From positions 1 to 64,000 of the forward strand of contig NW_004086815.1 in the NCBI RefSeq assembly GCF_000220395.1: DNA of 64,000 nucleotides, given 5' to 3'. The position numbers were made by a program, and so were the translations under genes. Position 1 is the first letter of the stretch; the number at the start of each line of letters is the position of its first letter. The notes beneath the pieces are model-generated. The model was not told where the DNA came from. It did no database searches and saw only the letters and a program-made list of their open reading frames with translations. Below, piece by piece: positions 1 through 15,463 of this stretch. This stretch comes from Ichthyophthirius multifiliis. Lineage: Eukaryota; Ciliophora; Oligohymenophorea; Hymenostomatida.

Positions 1-294
1 ATAATTTATAATTTCAAATATTTTATACGCTTTTTATTTATTTCAATTTCGTTTTTTTTGAATTAATTAATATTATTTGCTTTTATTAAATATATTAAAA
101 AATAAAGAAATATTACATATGAATAAAAAAAAAAACCTCTCATTTATTTAAAAATACAAATAGATAAATATTAAAATAACTTATACTACATACTACATAA
201 AAAATAATAAAAAAAAAAATAAGTAAAATAAAAATATAATTAAAAAAATAAAAATTATAATTAAATAATTATTATAAAATAAAAATTATAATAT
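1..294. other. A/T-rich leader, no gene seen
   Basis: Almost pure A/T sequence before the kinase start codon. I see no recognisable gene or RNA element. It probably holds the 5' flank and untranslated leader of the kinase gene. Confidence 0.5.
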
Positions 295-3610
<3,316 letters not shown>

Positions 3611-4202
3611 TTTACATTATAAAACAAAATTATAATTGAAATATATATATATATATATATAAAAAGTATATAATATATATTATTTATATATATATATATT
3701 TATATAAATATATTAATATCTATAAAGATAAATATATATATGTATATTTATTATTATTATTTATTTTAAAAATAAAAAAATAATTTATTTTTATCTTCTT
3801 TTTTTTCTTTATATAATATATATCATTTTATTTAAAATATTGATTAATTTTGTTATTTATATAAATATATTTTTTAGATATTTTTTAATATCATTGTCTA
3901 TAATTTTATATAAATTTATTCTAATCAAATTATTATGTAATATTTTTTATAAAATTCAATTAGATAAATATATATATATTATTTTTAATGATTTAAGACT
4001 TATTATATAATTTTTTTTTATTTACTTCGTTTTTATTTCAAATTTTATGACTTATAAATAATTTTTCTTTTAATTTTCATTGACATTAAATAATATTTTA
4101 ACATATTAATTAATTATTTTCCTTATGAAAATCAATTGTATTTTTTTATATTTAATTAAATGTTATAATGATTTTAAATCATGATAATATATTTTGTTAA
4201 AT

Positions 4203-4385
4203 ACCAACTGGAGTGTAGAATTAGTAATAATTTAAGAAATTATAGCTGAATAATTTAAGTATGGATAATGGAATAAATTTTTAATTTAAAACTACATAAA
4301 AATCGGATAAAAATAATTTTATATTATTTAGTATCTTAAAATAATAAAGTATATAACTAAAATAAATAGATATATTGAATTTATT
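4203..4385 (+). pseudogene. Possible decayed Myb/SANT domain
   Basis: One forward frame reads NWSVELVIIQEIIAEQFKYG, then QWNKFLIQ, then an IGQKQ..YLKIIK stretch. The spacing of the first Trp, an acidic helix, KYG-W and the final YLK..I resembles a single Myb repeat (W-S/T-x-E-E..YG..W..RTGKQC..R...YL.P.I). Hallmark residues of the third helix (Cys-Arg and the last Trp) are missing, and no start codon or flanking exon is visible. It then runs into low-complexity TTTTTA sequence. I read it as a relic. The similarity could be coincidental in such biased DNA. Confidence 0.3.
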
Positions 4386-4525
4386 TTTATATTTATTTTT
4401 ATTTTTAAATTTATTTTTAAATTTATTTTTATTTTATTTTTATTTATAATTAGATTTTTATTTTTTTATTTTATTTTTATTTATATTTTTATTTTTATTT
4501 TTATTTTCATTATTAAAAAATTATT

Positions 4526-4762
4526 ATGATTATTATTATTAATATTATTATTAATATTATTATTTTTATTATTATTTTTATTATTATTATTACTATAGTT
4601 CTTATTTCTATTCTTATTATTCTTATTATTTTTATTATTCTTATTATTCTTATTATTCTTATTATTTTCTTATTATTCTTATTATTCTTATTATTCTTAT
4701 TATTCTTATTATTCTTAATATTCTTCTTATTCTTCTTATTAGTATTTTTCCTATTAGTTTTT
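4526..4762. repeat. ATT/CTT trinucleotide tract
   Basis: An imperfect tandem array of ATT, TTA and CTT triplets. On the plus strand it reads as an implausible Ile/Leu/Phe polymer; on the minus strand it reads as Asn/Gln/Lys/Glu repeats. No flanking coding exon on either strand convinces me, so I treat it as a non-coding repeat. It could also be a remnant of a Gln/Asn-rich coding exon. Confidence 0.55.
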
Positions 4763-5905
4763 TTTTTTTTTAATTTATTTTCTTATTTATTTAATTAATT
4801 TTTAAATTTTTTACATTTAATTTATAATTCTTTTTATTTTTGAATCTAAAATTTCTTTAAACATATATTTCTTTTTATATATCTTAAATTTTTACATATG
4901 TATTTATGCTCTCCTTTCAATTTAACTGTCAACTTTTATTCTCGATTAAATTAAATTGAATTATATTATATTTTAATTTAAATTAATATATCTATCATAT
5001 TTCCATTTTTTCAAAAATCTGCATAATTCATATTTTTATAAATCCCGATTATAAGAAATAACCAATCTTAAGTAATTTTTCGACTACAAGTTTTCAATAT
5101 CTTATTTTCACTTGAATAACTGTATGTTAATCTTGATTTATTTAATTGAACATTATTTATAAATCTATATAATTTAATTTTCGGATAACTTATTTTAATT
5201 TTATAATATTTTTATGATCTTTAAACTATTTTAATTGTGTTATTCCTTAATATTTTCTTTAGATATAAAATTCAAAAAAACATTAATTAACTTTTTTAGT
5301 GCTGTTATTATGCGTATTTATTATAATCAGCTTTCTAGACTTCACCTTAAAAAAAATTTCATTTTTTTTTTTTTTTTTTTTTTTTTAATAATTTTTTATT
5401 TATTCTCTTTTTTGATTTTTTATTTTAAATTATAAAATATTAAATTGGTTTAAATTTGGTTAATATTTTTATTTATTTATTTTCTAAAATTTAATTTATT
5501 TAAATAAATATTAGGTATTTTAATAACAAAATATAATAATAATTTTGATTTAATGTAACATTTCATATAGTTTTAATACAATATTTAAGTTTATTAACTT
5601 CAGAAAAGTTATTAATTTTTTTTATTTTTTTAATTAAATAATTTTTATTATTGATTCCATATTATCTATAAAAAACAAACTAATATTTCCTTAAATCAAA
5701 AGAATTTTTATTTTATATTTATTATTTTATTTAAGTATTAATCCATGTCCAGAATAAATTCAAATTTTTAATAAAATATTTAAATTAAAAATTAAAAATT
5801 TATTATAAAAAAAAAGAAAAAATGCATAAAATTTTTTTAATATTTAATTGAATGTATTAATTTAAAATAAAATAAATATTTTTATCTATTAACAAAAAAA
5901 TAACA

Positions 5906-7356
5906 TCATTTAAGATTAATAAAATTAAGATCATTCATTTATAAAAAAGTTTATTTTTTCATCACAAAGCCTTTATTTATTCCATTATTATCTTAATTAT
6001 TTTCATTATCATCATTACTATTATTAAAATTTTGTTTATTAAAATACTATTCACTTCTTAAATTATCATCTTCAAAACTCTCATTACTAATAGAAATTTC
6101 ATCTACTAAAGTATCTTTTTTCCCATAAAAAAGTAATATCATCCCCAAAATATAAGCTACATATCCTATATACATTAACAAATTTTCCTCAATCAAAAAT
6201 TCCTAATATCCCATTAAATAAGCAGCACCTCCAGCTAAAAAAGCTTAAAAAACAACTGAAATTTCTAAATAAATATACCTAACTTCTTTCAAAAAAAGCA
6301 TAAGTTTAAATTTCGCTAAATCAGTGATTCCAGCAATTAAAATATGTAAAAAAATCCAATCTAAGCTAAAAACTCCAAAGAGCCCATTAACACTATCAAA
6401 GCTGAAGCTAGCCCCTTCTAAAAGCAAACTATATAATGCATAAAAAATACTACTAATAAAAGAAACTAATAAAACTACTAAACCAATAGGAAATTTAAAA
6501 AAACAATTTGTTACTATCTGAAATAAATAGCTGCAAAAACTGATCCGAAAATTCCAATTAGATAATTCGTCAAATCTTACGGGTGAACAATTATTAATAA
6601 AATTATTGCCAAAGTTAACAAATATGTCCCTTGTAGTTCTTTTTTAACTGTATTTTTATTATGTAACTGTTTTTCGATAAAAATGAATAAAGGATACATA
6701 TTTATACATATATAAGCATTTTGGTTTGGCATTTAAAATACTAAAAAAGCTAACGAACCCATCCATAAAGCGTAAAAAAAGCCAGATAATAATATTAATT
6801 AAAGAATATGCCTATCAATTAAATTGCTTTTATTATATAATTAATTTGATAATCGAATTGTATGTTATTTCTCTTGTTTGTATTCTTTATAAACAAATGG
6901 AATAAGTAATAATGTAGCTATTAATTATCTCCAAAACGCCCTTAATATATACATTTTTTAATTATTAGTATTGTTTTCTTAATTTTATATTTATATTGGT
7001 AAATATAAAGGACCTTTAAGCCCTGCTATAATTGCTGATAATACAATAAATAAAAATTATCTCATTGCTATTTTATGTTAAGGTGCTTCCATTATAGGGG
7101 CATATTTACTTTATGTTAAACGAGGATTTGGTGTATTATCTTCTAAAAAAATCGCTTTTTGTTATTCATTTATTAATGCATTGACTAAATCAAATGATTC
7201 TTTTTGTTTTCTTTTTTATTCAGCATCTTCATCTAAAGACATTCGAAATTCTTCATGTTAATGTTGACTTTTACGATTCATGTATGTAAGACTTATGTAT
7301 GATAAACGAGTATATTAATCATTTTTGTTTCGGGTAAATTTAAAAAAATCTTCCAT
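5906..7356 (-). CDS. Multi-pass membrane transporter, EamA/DMT-like
   Basis: A minus-strand gene from ATG (7354-7356) to TGA (5906-5908). A charged N-terminal tail of about 100 residues precedes a series of hydrophobic segments. They include MRQFLFIVLSAIIAGLKG, LQLILLSGFFYALWMGSLAF, TYLLTLAIILLIIV, YLIGIFGSVFAAIYF and FPIGLVVLLVSFISSIFYAL. An acidic, Asn-rich tail closes the protein. The order of helices, a loop with PNQNAYICINMYPLF, and a GxxxAAIY-type fifth helix recall drug/metabolite transporters, which export or exchange small solutes across membranes. The substrate cannot be told. The reading frame shifts once near 6518-6540. A 23-nt GT..AG intron there restores a 475-residue protein, but removing it would cut into a plausible helix, so a one-base sequencing error is equally possible. 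Confidence 0.6.
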
Positions 7357-8508
7357 TTTGTTTATTTATTATATATGATTATATATTAATTATTGTTTAT
7401 TTTTTTAGAAAATATTATACAATTATAGGTAAATAATATATATTTACTTTTTTTGTATATATTTTTAATTTTATTTAATAATAACTTTATTATTAATTAT
7501 ATAAATTTTAATTTCTTATTAAAATTTCATAAATTAAAATAAAAAAATTAAATTTTTTAATATTATGAAATAAAGAATTGAAAACAAAAAAATGTTAAAT
7601 GTATAATAATAAGAATAAAAACAATTCAAAATGTAAGTTGTATATTTTTTATGAATATTTTTATGTATATATTTTAAATAACATAATATATTAAATTGTA
7701 TATTATAGATATACTTAAATATTTATTAATTGATTAATTTTAACAATTAATCTTATTTATAATATTAATTATATATAATTTATATTTTTTATTATATAAA
7801 TTCTTAAAAATACATATTATTTATATTAATACACTTTTTTTTCTTTTTTCCATTTTTTATTTTACATTTTTCTAAAAATAAAAATGATATTTAAATTATT
7901 AATATAGTTAAGCTTAATTAAATATTTATTTGATTGAATAAGTAAATATTGAAAAAAAAGTCTTTTATTCAAGAAATTAATATTATTATTTTTAAAAATT
8001 TAAATATATTTCTTGATTTTAACAAGTAAAAATAATTTAAGTTATTATTAGCATAATTATATTTTAAATTATATCATATATTTAAAATAAAAATATTAAT
8101 ATAAAAAATTAGAAATTTAAACGTTTATAAATTAGATAATTATAAAAAAAAAATTATTTAATATAAATAATTATAAAAACACGACTATAAAATTTTTATA
8201 ATTTTTGTTTTTATAAAAATGATTTTATTAAAAAGATAACTACAAAATTAATTAAAATTTAATTTAACAAATATATATATATATTATATTTAAATTTTTA
8301 AATTACATTAAAAATAGACGCTGTAAATAAACCTTTCTTTTAAATACTGATATCTAACATATAATATTAAATATATATTAATGATCTAAATATAATATTA
8401 TATTAAAAAAAAAAATAGTTTATTAATTTAAGCAAAATATACAAAATAAGTAATATTTTATATTAGTCTAAGAATAAAAAAAATAAATTCTATAAATAAA
8501 GATAAAAT
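7357..8508. other. Intergenic, nothing recognised
   Basis: A/T-rich sequence between the divergent transporter and HEAT-like genes, so both promoters should lie here. A 30-codon open stretch starts with ATG near 7564 (MKQRIENKKMLN...). It ends at TGA after a possible splice donor. I cannot connect it to another exon. Confidence 0.5.
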
Positions 8509-8938
8509 ATGTAATAATAACTTTCTAGATCTTAAAAATAAGATATTTTAAATAGAATAAAATAAACTGAAGATATTGATGAAATTATAAAATATACTTA
8601 TTATGAAGATAACGATATTAGATTGAAAGCAGTTTCTGAAATGTGCCCTTGTAGGGTTAAGGATGATAATGATGAATTTTGGGTTAGAATATTTTAAATG
8701 GCAAATGATCCTGACCCAAAAATAAGATATAAAGGTAATTTAAAAATAATTATTTAAAATTAGTTAATATTTTAAAAAAGTATTACATATAATGTGTGAC
8801 GGATCACCTGAAAGATTAGAAAACGAAATAATTTAATAATTAAATCAATTTAATAGAGATTTAGATAAAGATATTAAAAGACTAGCACATAAAGTTTTAG
8901 GATCATATTAAAAAACGGGAAAATGGAATATTCTTTGA
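8509..8938 (+). CDS. Small HEAT-repeat-like protein, 127 aa
   Basis: Two exons (8509-8734 and 8781-8938) join in phase to give 127 residues. The protein has two or three helical-pair repeats. The core reads AVSEMCPCRVKDDNDEFWVR, then a VLHIMCDGSPERLE stretch, and ends HKVLGSYQKTGKWNIL. From memory, short HEAT-like proteins with the motifs MCPCRVKDD, LHTLCDGSP and a KTGKWNIL end are widespread in microbes and eukaryotes but have no assigned function, so I name only the fold. The intron is 46 nt. The start is the first ATG in the frame and lies just ahead of conserved sequence. A protein-interaction role is the most that can be inferred. Confidence 0.65.
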
Positions 8939-9677
8939 AAAATGAAATTAAAAAAATGAATATAAAAAAAATTTATTCAAATATATAATATAATTTTTAA
9001 AAATTAATTGGAATATAAATTGATAATAATTTTATATTTTTATTTATTTTAAAAATTATAATTTATAATAATTTAAAAAAAAAAAAATTATAATAATAAT
9101 TTTTGTGTATTTTAATTAACTATATTATATCTTATAATTATATATTATTAAAAAATAAATTAAAAAATATTTTTATTTTATTTAAAAAATTATATATTTA
9201 TAAATTTTATATAAATTAAAGTATTAAATATAAATATTTATAAAATTTTTAAAATAAAAAAAATTTAAATATAATTTAAAAAATAAAATTAAAAGCATAT
9301 ATATTTTTGTAAAATAAAATAAAAATACGTTATATACATATCAAAAATTATAAAATAAAATAAATTTAAATAATATTTTTTATTTTAAAAAAGTAAACTT
9401 AAAATTAATACTTAATTCTAATAATTATAATAATCTATTCTAAAAAAATATAAACTTTATTAGAAACAATATTAAAATAAAAAAAAAAAACAAAAACATA
9501 AATAAAAATATAAATATAAATAAATAAAAAATTAAATATTCCAAAAAAACATATAGAAAAATTAAATACTTTTTCGTAATGGGAAAAAATTTAAAATAAA
9601 AAATTATTTTTAAATATAATTTATATAAAAATAAAAATAAATAATTAATCTTATAATATTAAATTATTGAAATATAT

Positions 9678-9736
<59 letters not shown>

Positions 9737-9842
9737 AATTTATTAAATAAAAAATATAACTAAGTGAAAATTAAAATTAAATTAAATAAATGAATAAAAA
9801 ATATACTTTTCTATCTTTTATTAAATTATTTTTTAAATATAT
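8939..9842. other. Intergenic between convergent genes
   Basis: A/T-rich sequence between two convergent genes. A long TA run sits at 9669-9730. I see no coding frame with a recognisable signature. Confidence 0.55.
9669..9730. repeat. (TA)n microsatellite
   Basis: A nearly pure TA tract of about 60 bases with one short interruption, in the spacer between convergent genes. Confidence 0.85.
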
Positions 9843-10997
9843 TCAATTTTAAACAAAATTATATCTGAATCTCCAAGATTTTATCGAATCATAATTTTAG
9901 CATACAAAAATGAAATTTTTTAGTGCTCTTAAATGTGAATTTTTGTCTTTCATTCTTCCACTTTGTATCCATTATAAAGCGTTATTTTATAAGAAAAACA
10001 AAAATAAAGGTCTAAAAATATCTTCGAAAATGAATTCTTTTAAAAGAACTCTATTAAACTTTTTCCCTTTGAAAAAATTTTTTAAATTTAATCTAAAATC
10101 TTATAATTAATTTCTTTACTCTAATCCTAAAAAATCAATTATACCATTTTCTTCTTCTTCTTAATTTACAAAGGATATAAAAGAGTTTAGAAAATTTTTT
10201 ACTAAATTCTTTGTATCATATTTATTTTTATTCAAATTTTTTTTATTTTACTATTTCTTATTATTATGGTTTTCTTCACTAATAAAATCCAGAATTTCAT
10301 CCTCATTTTTCATATTCAGCATTAGCTATTCATTGCTTAAATTTTTTTTTTGTGTCATTTCCTTTATTTATTTTATTAAAATTGCTTATTCTTGTTCATC
10401 TGCTTCATTTGCTTATTCATCTTATAGATTATTTTTTTCTTCTTTTTTTTCTTCTTCACCTTCTATTTTTCTTTTTTTTCTTATTTACTATTATTGTTCT
10501 TTTTTTTATAAAGGCTTTTAAGGAATTAAAAAAGTAAAAACATTATACTGATCGTTTTAGGATGATTAGAGTTAAGGAATAATCATATTTTGTGAAGAAA
10601 ATAAAAGAAATTATTATGTGTTTATTAAGTTTAAAAAATTTTAAATATCATTTTAAGTATTATTAAATGTAGAGGTATTAAAAATAGAACTTTAAAATGT
10701 ATTAAAAGGAGAAATATTTTCTTTTTCATTGATTTAACCTAATTTTACTTAAGATTTTATATCAGTTAATTATTATATATTATTAAAATTAGAAATAAAG
10801 TTATCTAAAAGGTTATTATTGAAAGATTATGGTTTTTAAGTAGATAGTGATTTCAGTGTAGGAGTTGTTGTATATGATATATTTATAGTATTTTATTTAA
10901 ATTATTAGTTCAATTAATAATTATTTTGAATTTCTAGAGGTTAGCTTTTGGAGGTCAGAAATGTATTTTCTTATTATGCATTGTTTATTAGTTACAT
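9843..10997 (-). CDS. Hypothetical protein, 384 aa, low complexity plus conserved-looking C-terminus
   Basis: A single uninterrupted minus-strand frame from ATG (10995-10997) to TGA (9843-9845). I do not recognise the family. Residues about 1-175 are rich in Asn, Ser, Thr and Gln (e.g. SPFNTFQSSIFNTSTFNN). About 180-230 form an acidic/basic low-complexity block (KIEGEEEKKEEKNN). The last hundred residues look folded: FNRVLLKEFIFEDIFRPLFL, NNALQWIQSGRMKDKNSHLR, then SIKSWRFRYNFVQN at the end. The aromatic-rich C-terminus suggests a real domain. There are no membrane segments or signal peptide. The opposite strand also stays open over 10561-10929, but its composition is less protein-like. Confidence 0.7.
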
Positions 10998-11024
10998 TTT
11001 TTATATTTATTAATTAGTTTTATT

Positions 11025-11055
<31 letters not shown>

Positions 11056-11747
11056 AGAAAGTTGTATTATGTTTTCTTCCTTTATATTTTATATTTTTAT
11101 TTATTTTTGTGTATATAAAGTTTTTTTTATAAATATTTTTTTTTTATATATATATTTTTATGTTCTATATCTTTTTTTTTTTTTTTTTCCTCTAGTTTTT
11201 ATTAAATGAATAAAATAATATGCATTTTTAAAATTTTCTTTATAATTTTAAATTAATAATAATATTTTAATTTCTACTAAATCTTTTACAAATTTAAAAT
11301 TTTTATAATAAAGTTAAAGTATTCTTATTTTTACATTTAATATAAATTAATATTAAAAAATAAAATAATTTAATAAAAATGAACAATATATAAAATATAT
11401 ATTTAGTATAAATAACGAATTATAAGAGATAACAATTAAAATTTATTCATTTAAAAAATTAAATCATAATATATTTATTATTAATATAAATTTAAATTAA
11501 ATAAATGAAAAAAATAAAAAAAAATATACATCAATAATATTTTTTAATATAATACAATAAAATAATAAATTTTTCAAATTAACTTATATCATTTTTTAAT
11601 AATGTTTTATTTTTTAAATAAATAAATATTTTATATATATATATATATGTTTATCTTAATTTCAAATAAACTTAGTTATAACTGGACAAAAAAGCACTAA
11701 AAATAAATACAGATAAATGATTCTTAAAATAAATCTAATATTATTTT
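10998..11747. other. Intergenic, poly-T rich
   Basis: A T-run at 11031-11055 and further T-rich patches. No gene seen. It lies upstream of the 384-aa gene and downstream of the SAPS gene, both on the minus strand. Confidence 0.5.
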
Positions 11748-13225
11748 CATTTACTTAAACTTTTTTATTTCTAAAAAAAAAAAAAATTATATTAAAAAAA
11801 AATATTATATATTAGTATATTTTCACTAAAAAGTAAAAATTACTTATTGCTTTCTTCAAATTTTATTAAGTTTAATAAATTTATATCTTTTTAATCATTT
11901 TAATACAAATTTGCGAATTTTTTATATATTTCTTTTATTTAATTATCTTTTAATTTATTAAAAATCCCATTTTTTTTAGGATCAAAATTTCCCAAATCCT
12001 TTTTTTATTTTTCGTTTATAATTTTAAGCATTTGATTATTTAAATTTTTCCAATCCTCATTAACTTGATCTAAAGCATTTTGAATCCATTCATTATTTTA
12101 TTTTTTTTCATTTAAAAAGTTAGCCAATTTAATAATAGTATTTATATAACCTTTTATGATTTATTTCTTGCCATATCTTTTTTTTTTATATATATAAAAT
12201 AATAAAATAATAATATAAAGAAAATAAAAAAAATATACTAATTTTTGTATTATAATCCTTTTTCAACCAAAAATTATAATAATTAAGCATTTTCAAACAT
12301 TTCTTTTCTTATATTTTCGTTATTTTCTGCAACATCAAGAAACAAATAAATTATATTTTCGATTTGAATTTATAATATATTATTCCATTCATATTTTACC
12401 ATAGAATTTAAAACAAACTTAAAAAAATCTAAATTATCTTAAAGTAATTAATTAAAAACTATATCTTATTTTCCTAACATCAAATTATATATTATTATAA
12501 GCAAATATAACCTTGAAAATCCGAAAGGGTTTAATTAAAAATCGAATTAAATCTAATATGCTTATTAATCTTAATAATTTATTAATGACTTAGCGATATT
12601 ATAAGTATTATTATGTATTTGTTAAATTGGAAATTAACATTCGATTTATTAAATTTATTTGCGGTCATATTCAAGTAAATCTTAATATAAATCCCCTTCT
12701 AATTTTATATTATATATTATGTAGTTATATTATTCAAGAAAATGAGAAAGTATTTGAGCCGAATACTGAAGTTAAAAGGTTTACTTATTTATAAAGATAA
12801 TTAAAATAAATAATTATATCATTTTATTAATTATTACATTTATAATCGAATTCAATAAAATTTCTATATTTTCCTACTTATATAATGTTTTTTTTATTGA
12901 AAAATTCTAAACTTAAACTTATTTATGTATACTCTAAATCAAAATATCTCTTATATTTAATAAAACTTAAATATCTTTTGTTTATGATAATTAAAAAAAC
13001 AATTAATCAATTAAAAAATTTCTCTAATTCTTAATTAATTATTTAATAAAAATAAATAAATAATATTGAATTCTTTTTTACTTCAAAAATATCAGGATTT
13101 GAAATTGTTCCTTCATTTAAAATTAAGTTTTATATAATAAAAGATATGCTTTTAGATTATGTATGTTTGACTAAATTTTTTATTATTTATTGATTTTTTA
13201 CTAAATATTTGCATAACTTTTGCAA

Positions 13226-13261
<36 letters not shown>

Positions 13262-14141
13262 CAAATATCATTATTAATTAAATAAAAATAAATAAATTCG
13301 AATTTTTAAATTTACATATATTTCTTTAGACATTATACTTTAAACTATTTTACTAAAATATCCACAACAAGTACTATCTAATTCTTAATCAGTATCTACA
13401 AACGAAAAAAGAATATCTAAAATCTAATAACCATGATTTTATATGGAATTTTATTAATTATCACTATTATTTTAAATGTTTTTCTATTCTTCATTTAAGG
13501 TATTTAATTATTCTTCATTTATTTCATTTTTATAATTAATTAATTATATTGAATTTTTTGGCATTAATTCTTATTATTGTTAATTGTTAATTATACCTTC
13601 ATTATAATTTTAATTTTTTATATCATCTCTATTTATATTTAAAAGAAAATCTTAGTATTTTTAAATTTAAAAACTAAGTAATTCACAAGCAGTATATGGA
13701 TGTCTTTTTTTTTTTTTTTTAATTTAAAAATAAATTTTATTTTAAACATCATAAATAAATATTATATATTTATTTTTACGAAAACTAATTTATTTATTCT
13801 TGATTTTCTATTGTGGGGTAAGTAATTGCAATTTTTACTAGTTTTTTTATTAATTCTGGGTTTTTAATAAGACTATTTTTATATAGGAAAAATAAGATAT
13901 ATTGAAAATTATTATATATATTATTTATAATACTAATCAGCATATTTTTAAGTATTCATTTTAACATCTATAATAATATTTTATTCATTTAAAATATCAT
14001 TTACTGTTAAATTTTCTTTTAATAATAAATTATCTAAATTTTCACTGTTAAAGTTTGTGAAATTTTAAAAAAAATTTCTTTAAATTATAAAATAAAATAA
14101 TAAAGATATAAGTTTATAAACAAAAAAATATTAGTACCCAT
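11748..14141 (-). CDS. SAPS-family protein phosphatase 6 regulatory subunit
   Basis: A minus-strand multi-exon gene starting MGTNIF at 14139-14141. An intron follows, then NFFQNFTNFNSENLDNLLLK, the usual opening of SAPS (SIT4-associated / PP6R) proteins ('..IDTLLEKEDVTLEELLDE'). Later blocks match the SAPS domain in order: HPYTACELLSFQIQKYQDFL, ELDSTCCGYFSKIVQSIMSK, LNPFGFSRLYLLIIIYNLML, MVKYEWNNILQIQIENIIYL and GYINTIIKLANFLNEKKQNN. The last corresponds to 'GYMGHLTRIAN'. In other eukaryotes these subunits hold the PP6/Sit4 catalytic subunit in cell-cycle and membrane-traffic control. Introns lie near 12170-12240, 13200-13320 and 13700-13790. The frame shifts by one base near 13900, in a T-rich stretch, probably a sequence error. 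The 3' end is uncertain: TGA at 11748 follows a possible last intron. Confidence 0.82.
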
Positions 14142-14257
14142 ATATCATTAATAAAGGATAATTATTTTATATAAAAATAATATTTTTTTATATTTAAAAA
14201 TATATAAAAAAGAAAATTAAAAATATTATTAATATAAAATAAATATATATATAAATG

Positions 14258-14293
<36 letters not shown>

Positions 14294-14690
14294 TTTATTT
14301 TTTAATAAAATTATTAAATTAAATTTTTTTTTTTTCCGAATTAAATATTTTCCTATATATATATTTTTTTATTATTTTTGATGTCATTATTTTGTTATAT
14401 ATTTATATTATATAGATAATATTTATTTTTAATATTTTATACTATAAAAATTAAAATAATAATAATTCTTTATACTTTAAATATCAAAAAAAAAAATTCT
14501 TAATTAATAAGAATTAATAAAAATATAATTAAATAAATAAATTATATTATATTTATGTTTATATATAATTTTTTTAAAAATTTTAAATTTAATTTATTTA
14601 ATATAAATTATATTTAAAAAAAATTATTTACAAAAAGCTAGATTTATATATATTTTTATAATATAAATACAAAACAAAAAAATTTCTTTT
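14142..14690. other. Intergenic, (TA)n rich
   Basis: About 550 bases of A/T sequence with TA runs at 14245-14297. No gene seen. Confidence 0.5.
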
Positions 14691-15429
14691 TCAATCTTTA
14701 GGTGAATTTTCTATTAAATATTAAAAATCTTAATCATTTAATTCATAATTGTTATTACAATAAACACAATTTAAAATATTATCATTTTTATTTTACATAT
14801 CTTTTAATGTTTATTTTCCCAATTACAAAATTAAACTCATTATATTGCTTTTACTACATCTACAATAAAATTAAACAGGATATCTTAAATATTGAATATC
14901 TTTTATATTCAATTAATTATATAACAAATCATGAATATTACTATAATTTAAACCTTTATTTTTTGAAAAATACAATTTTATATTTAATTTATAATTTTAT
15001 TTATTTAAAATTTAATAATTAATTTATTTTAAAAACCATTATATTTGACACAAATATATTAATTATTTTGTAATATTTATTTATGAATCTCTTCTAAATA
15101 ATATTTTTTACAATCTGGCATAGCTTAAATCATATACCCAAATGATCTTAAAATTAAAAAAGAAATAAAAAAAAAATAGTTTAATTATAAAATAAAAAGA
15201 AACCTTTAATTAATATCAAAACTAGTATATAAATCACAAAAGTTTTATATTTAATCTGATTATAAATAAAAATCTTCAATTGATTTACCTGAAAAATTAA
15301 TCCATTATAAATTTTCATTAAATTATAATTATATAGAACTTAATTATTGTTATGTAAAACCATATTTTATCTTTAAAAAAAAATAGATTTGATAAAAATT
15401 AAATATAAATTATAAATGAATATATTTAA

Positions 15430-15463
<34 letters not shown>

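Larger units (their letters stand above)
3611..5905. other. Long A/T-rich intergenic region
   Basis: About 2.3 kb without a convincing intact gene. It contains (TA)n patches near 3640-3740, the Myb-like relic at 4203-4385, an ATT/TTA trinucleotide tract at 4526-4760 and a T-run at 5361-5385. On the minus strand about 80 codons stay open near 5150-5400 and end in TGA. With only TGA as a stop, that length is expected by chance. Confidence 0.5.

Noticed and set aside
4526-4798. Plus-strand Ile/Leu/Phe-rich frame looking like a membrane protein
   Set aside because: It is just ATT/TTA/CTT repeats without any other codon pattern or flanking domain.
5150-5400. Minus-strand stretch of about 80 open codons
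   Set aside because: No start codon, no family resemblance, and ends in TGA; length not significant under the one-stop code.
7564-7655. Short 30-codon ORF MKQRIENKKMLN...
   Set aside because: Too short. The possible splice donor after it leads to no recognisable second exon.
10333-10929. Plus-strand Phe/Ser-rich frame with a possible 27-nt intron leading into [17 protein letters not shown]
   Set aside because: It lies opposite the uninterrupted 384-codon minus-strand frame, which has ATG, TGA and better protein composition.
14702-15022. Plus-strand 106-codon Tyr/Leu/Asn-rich frame
   Set aside because: Antisense shadow of the C-terminal redox-switch region of the Hsp33-like gene.
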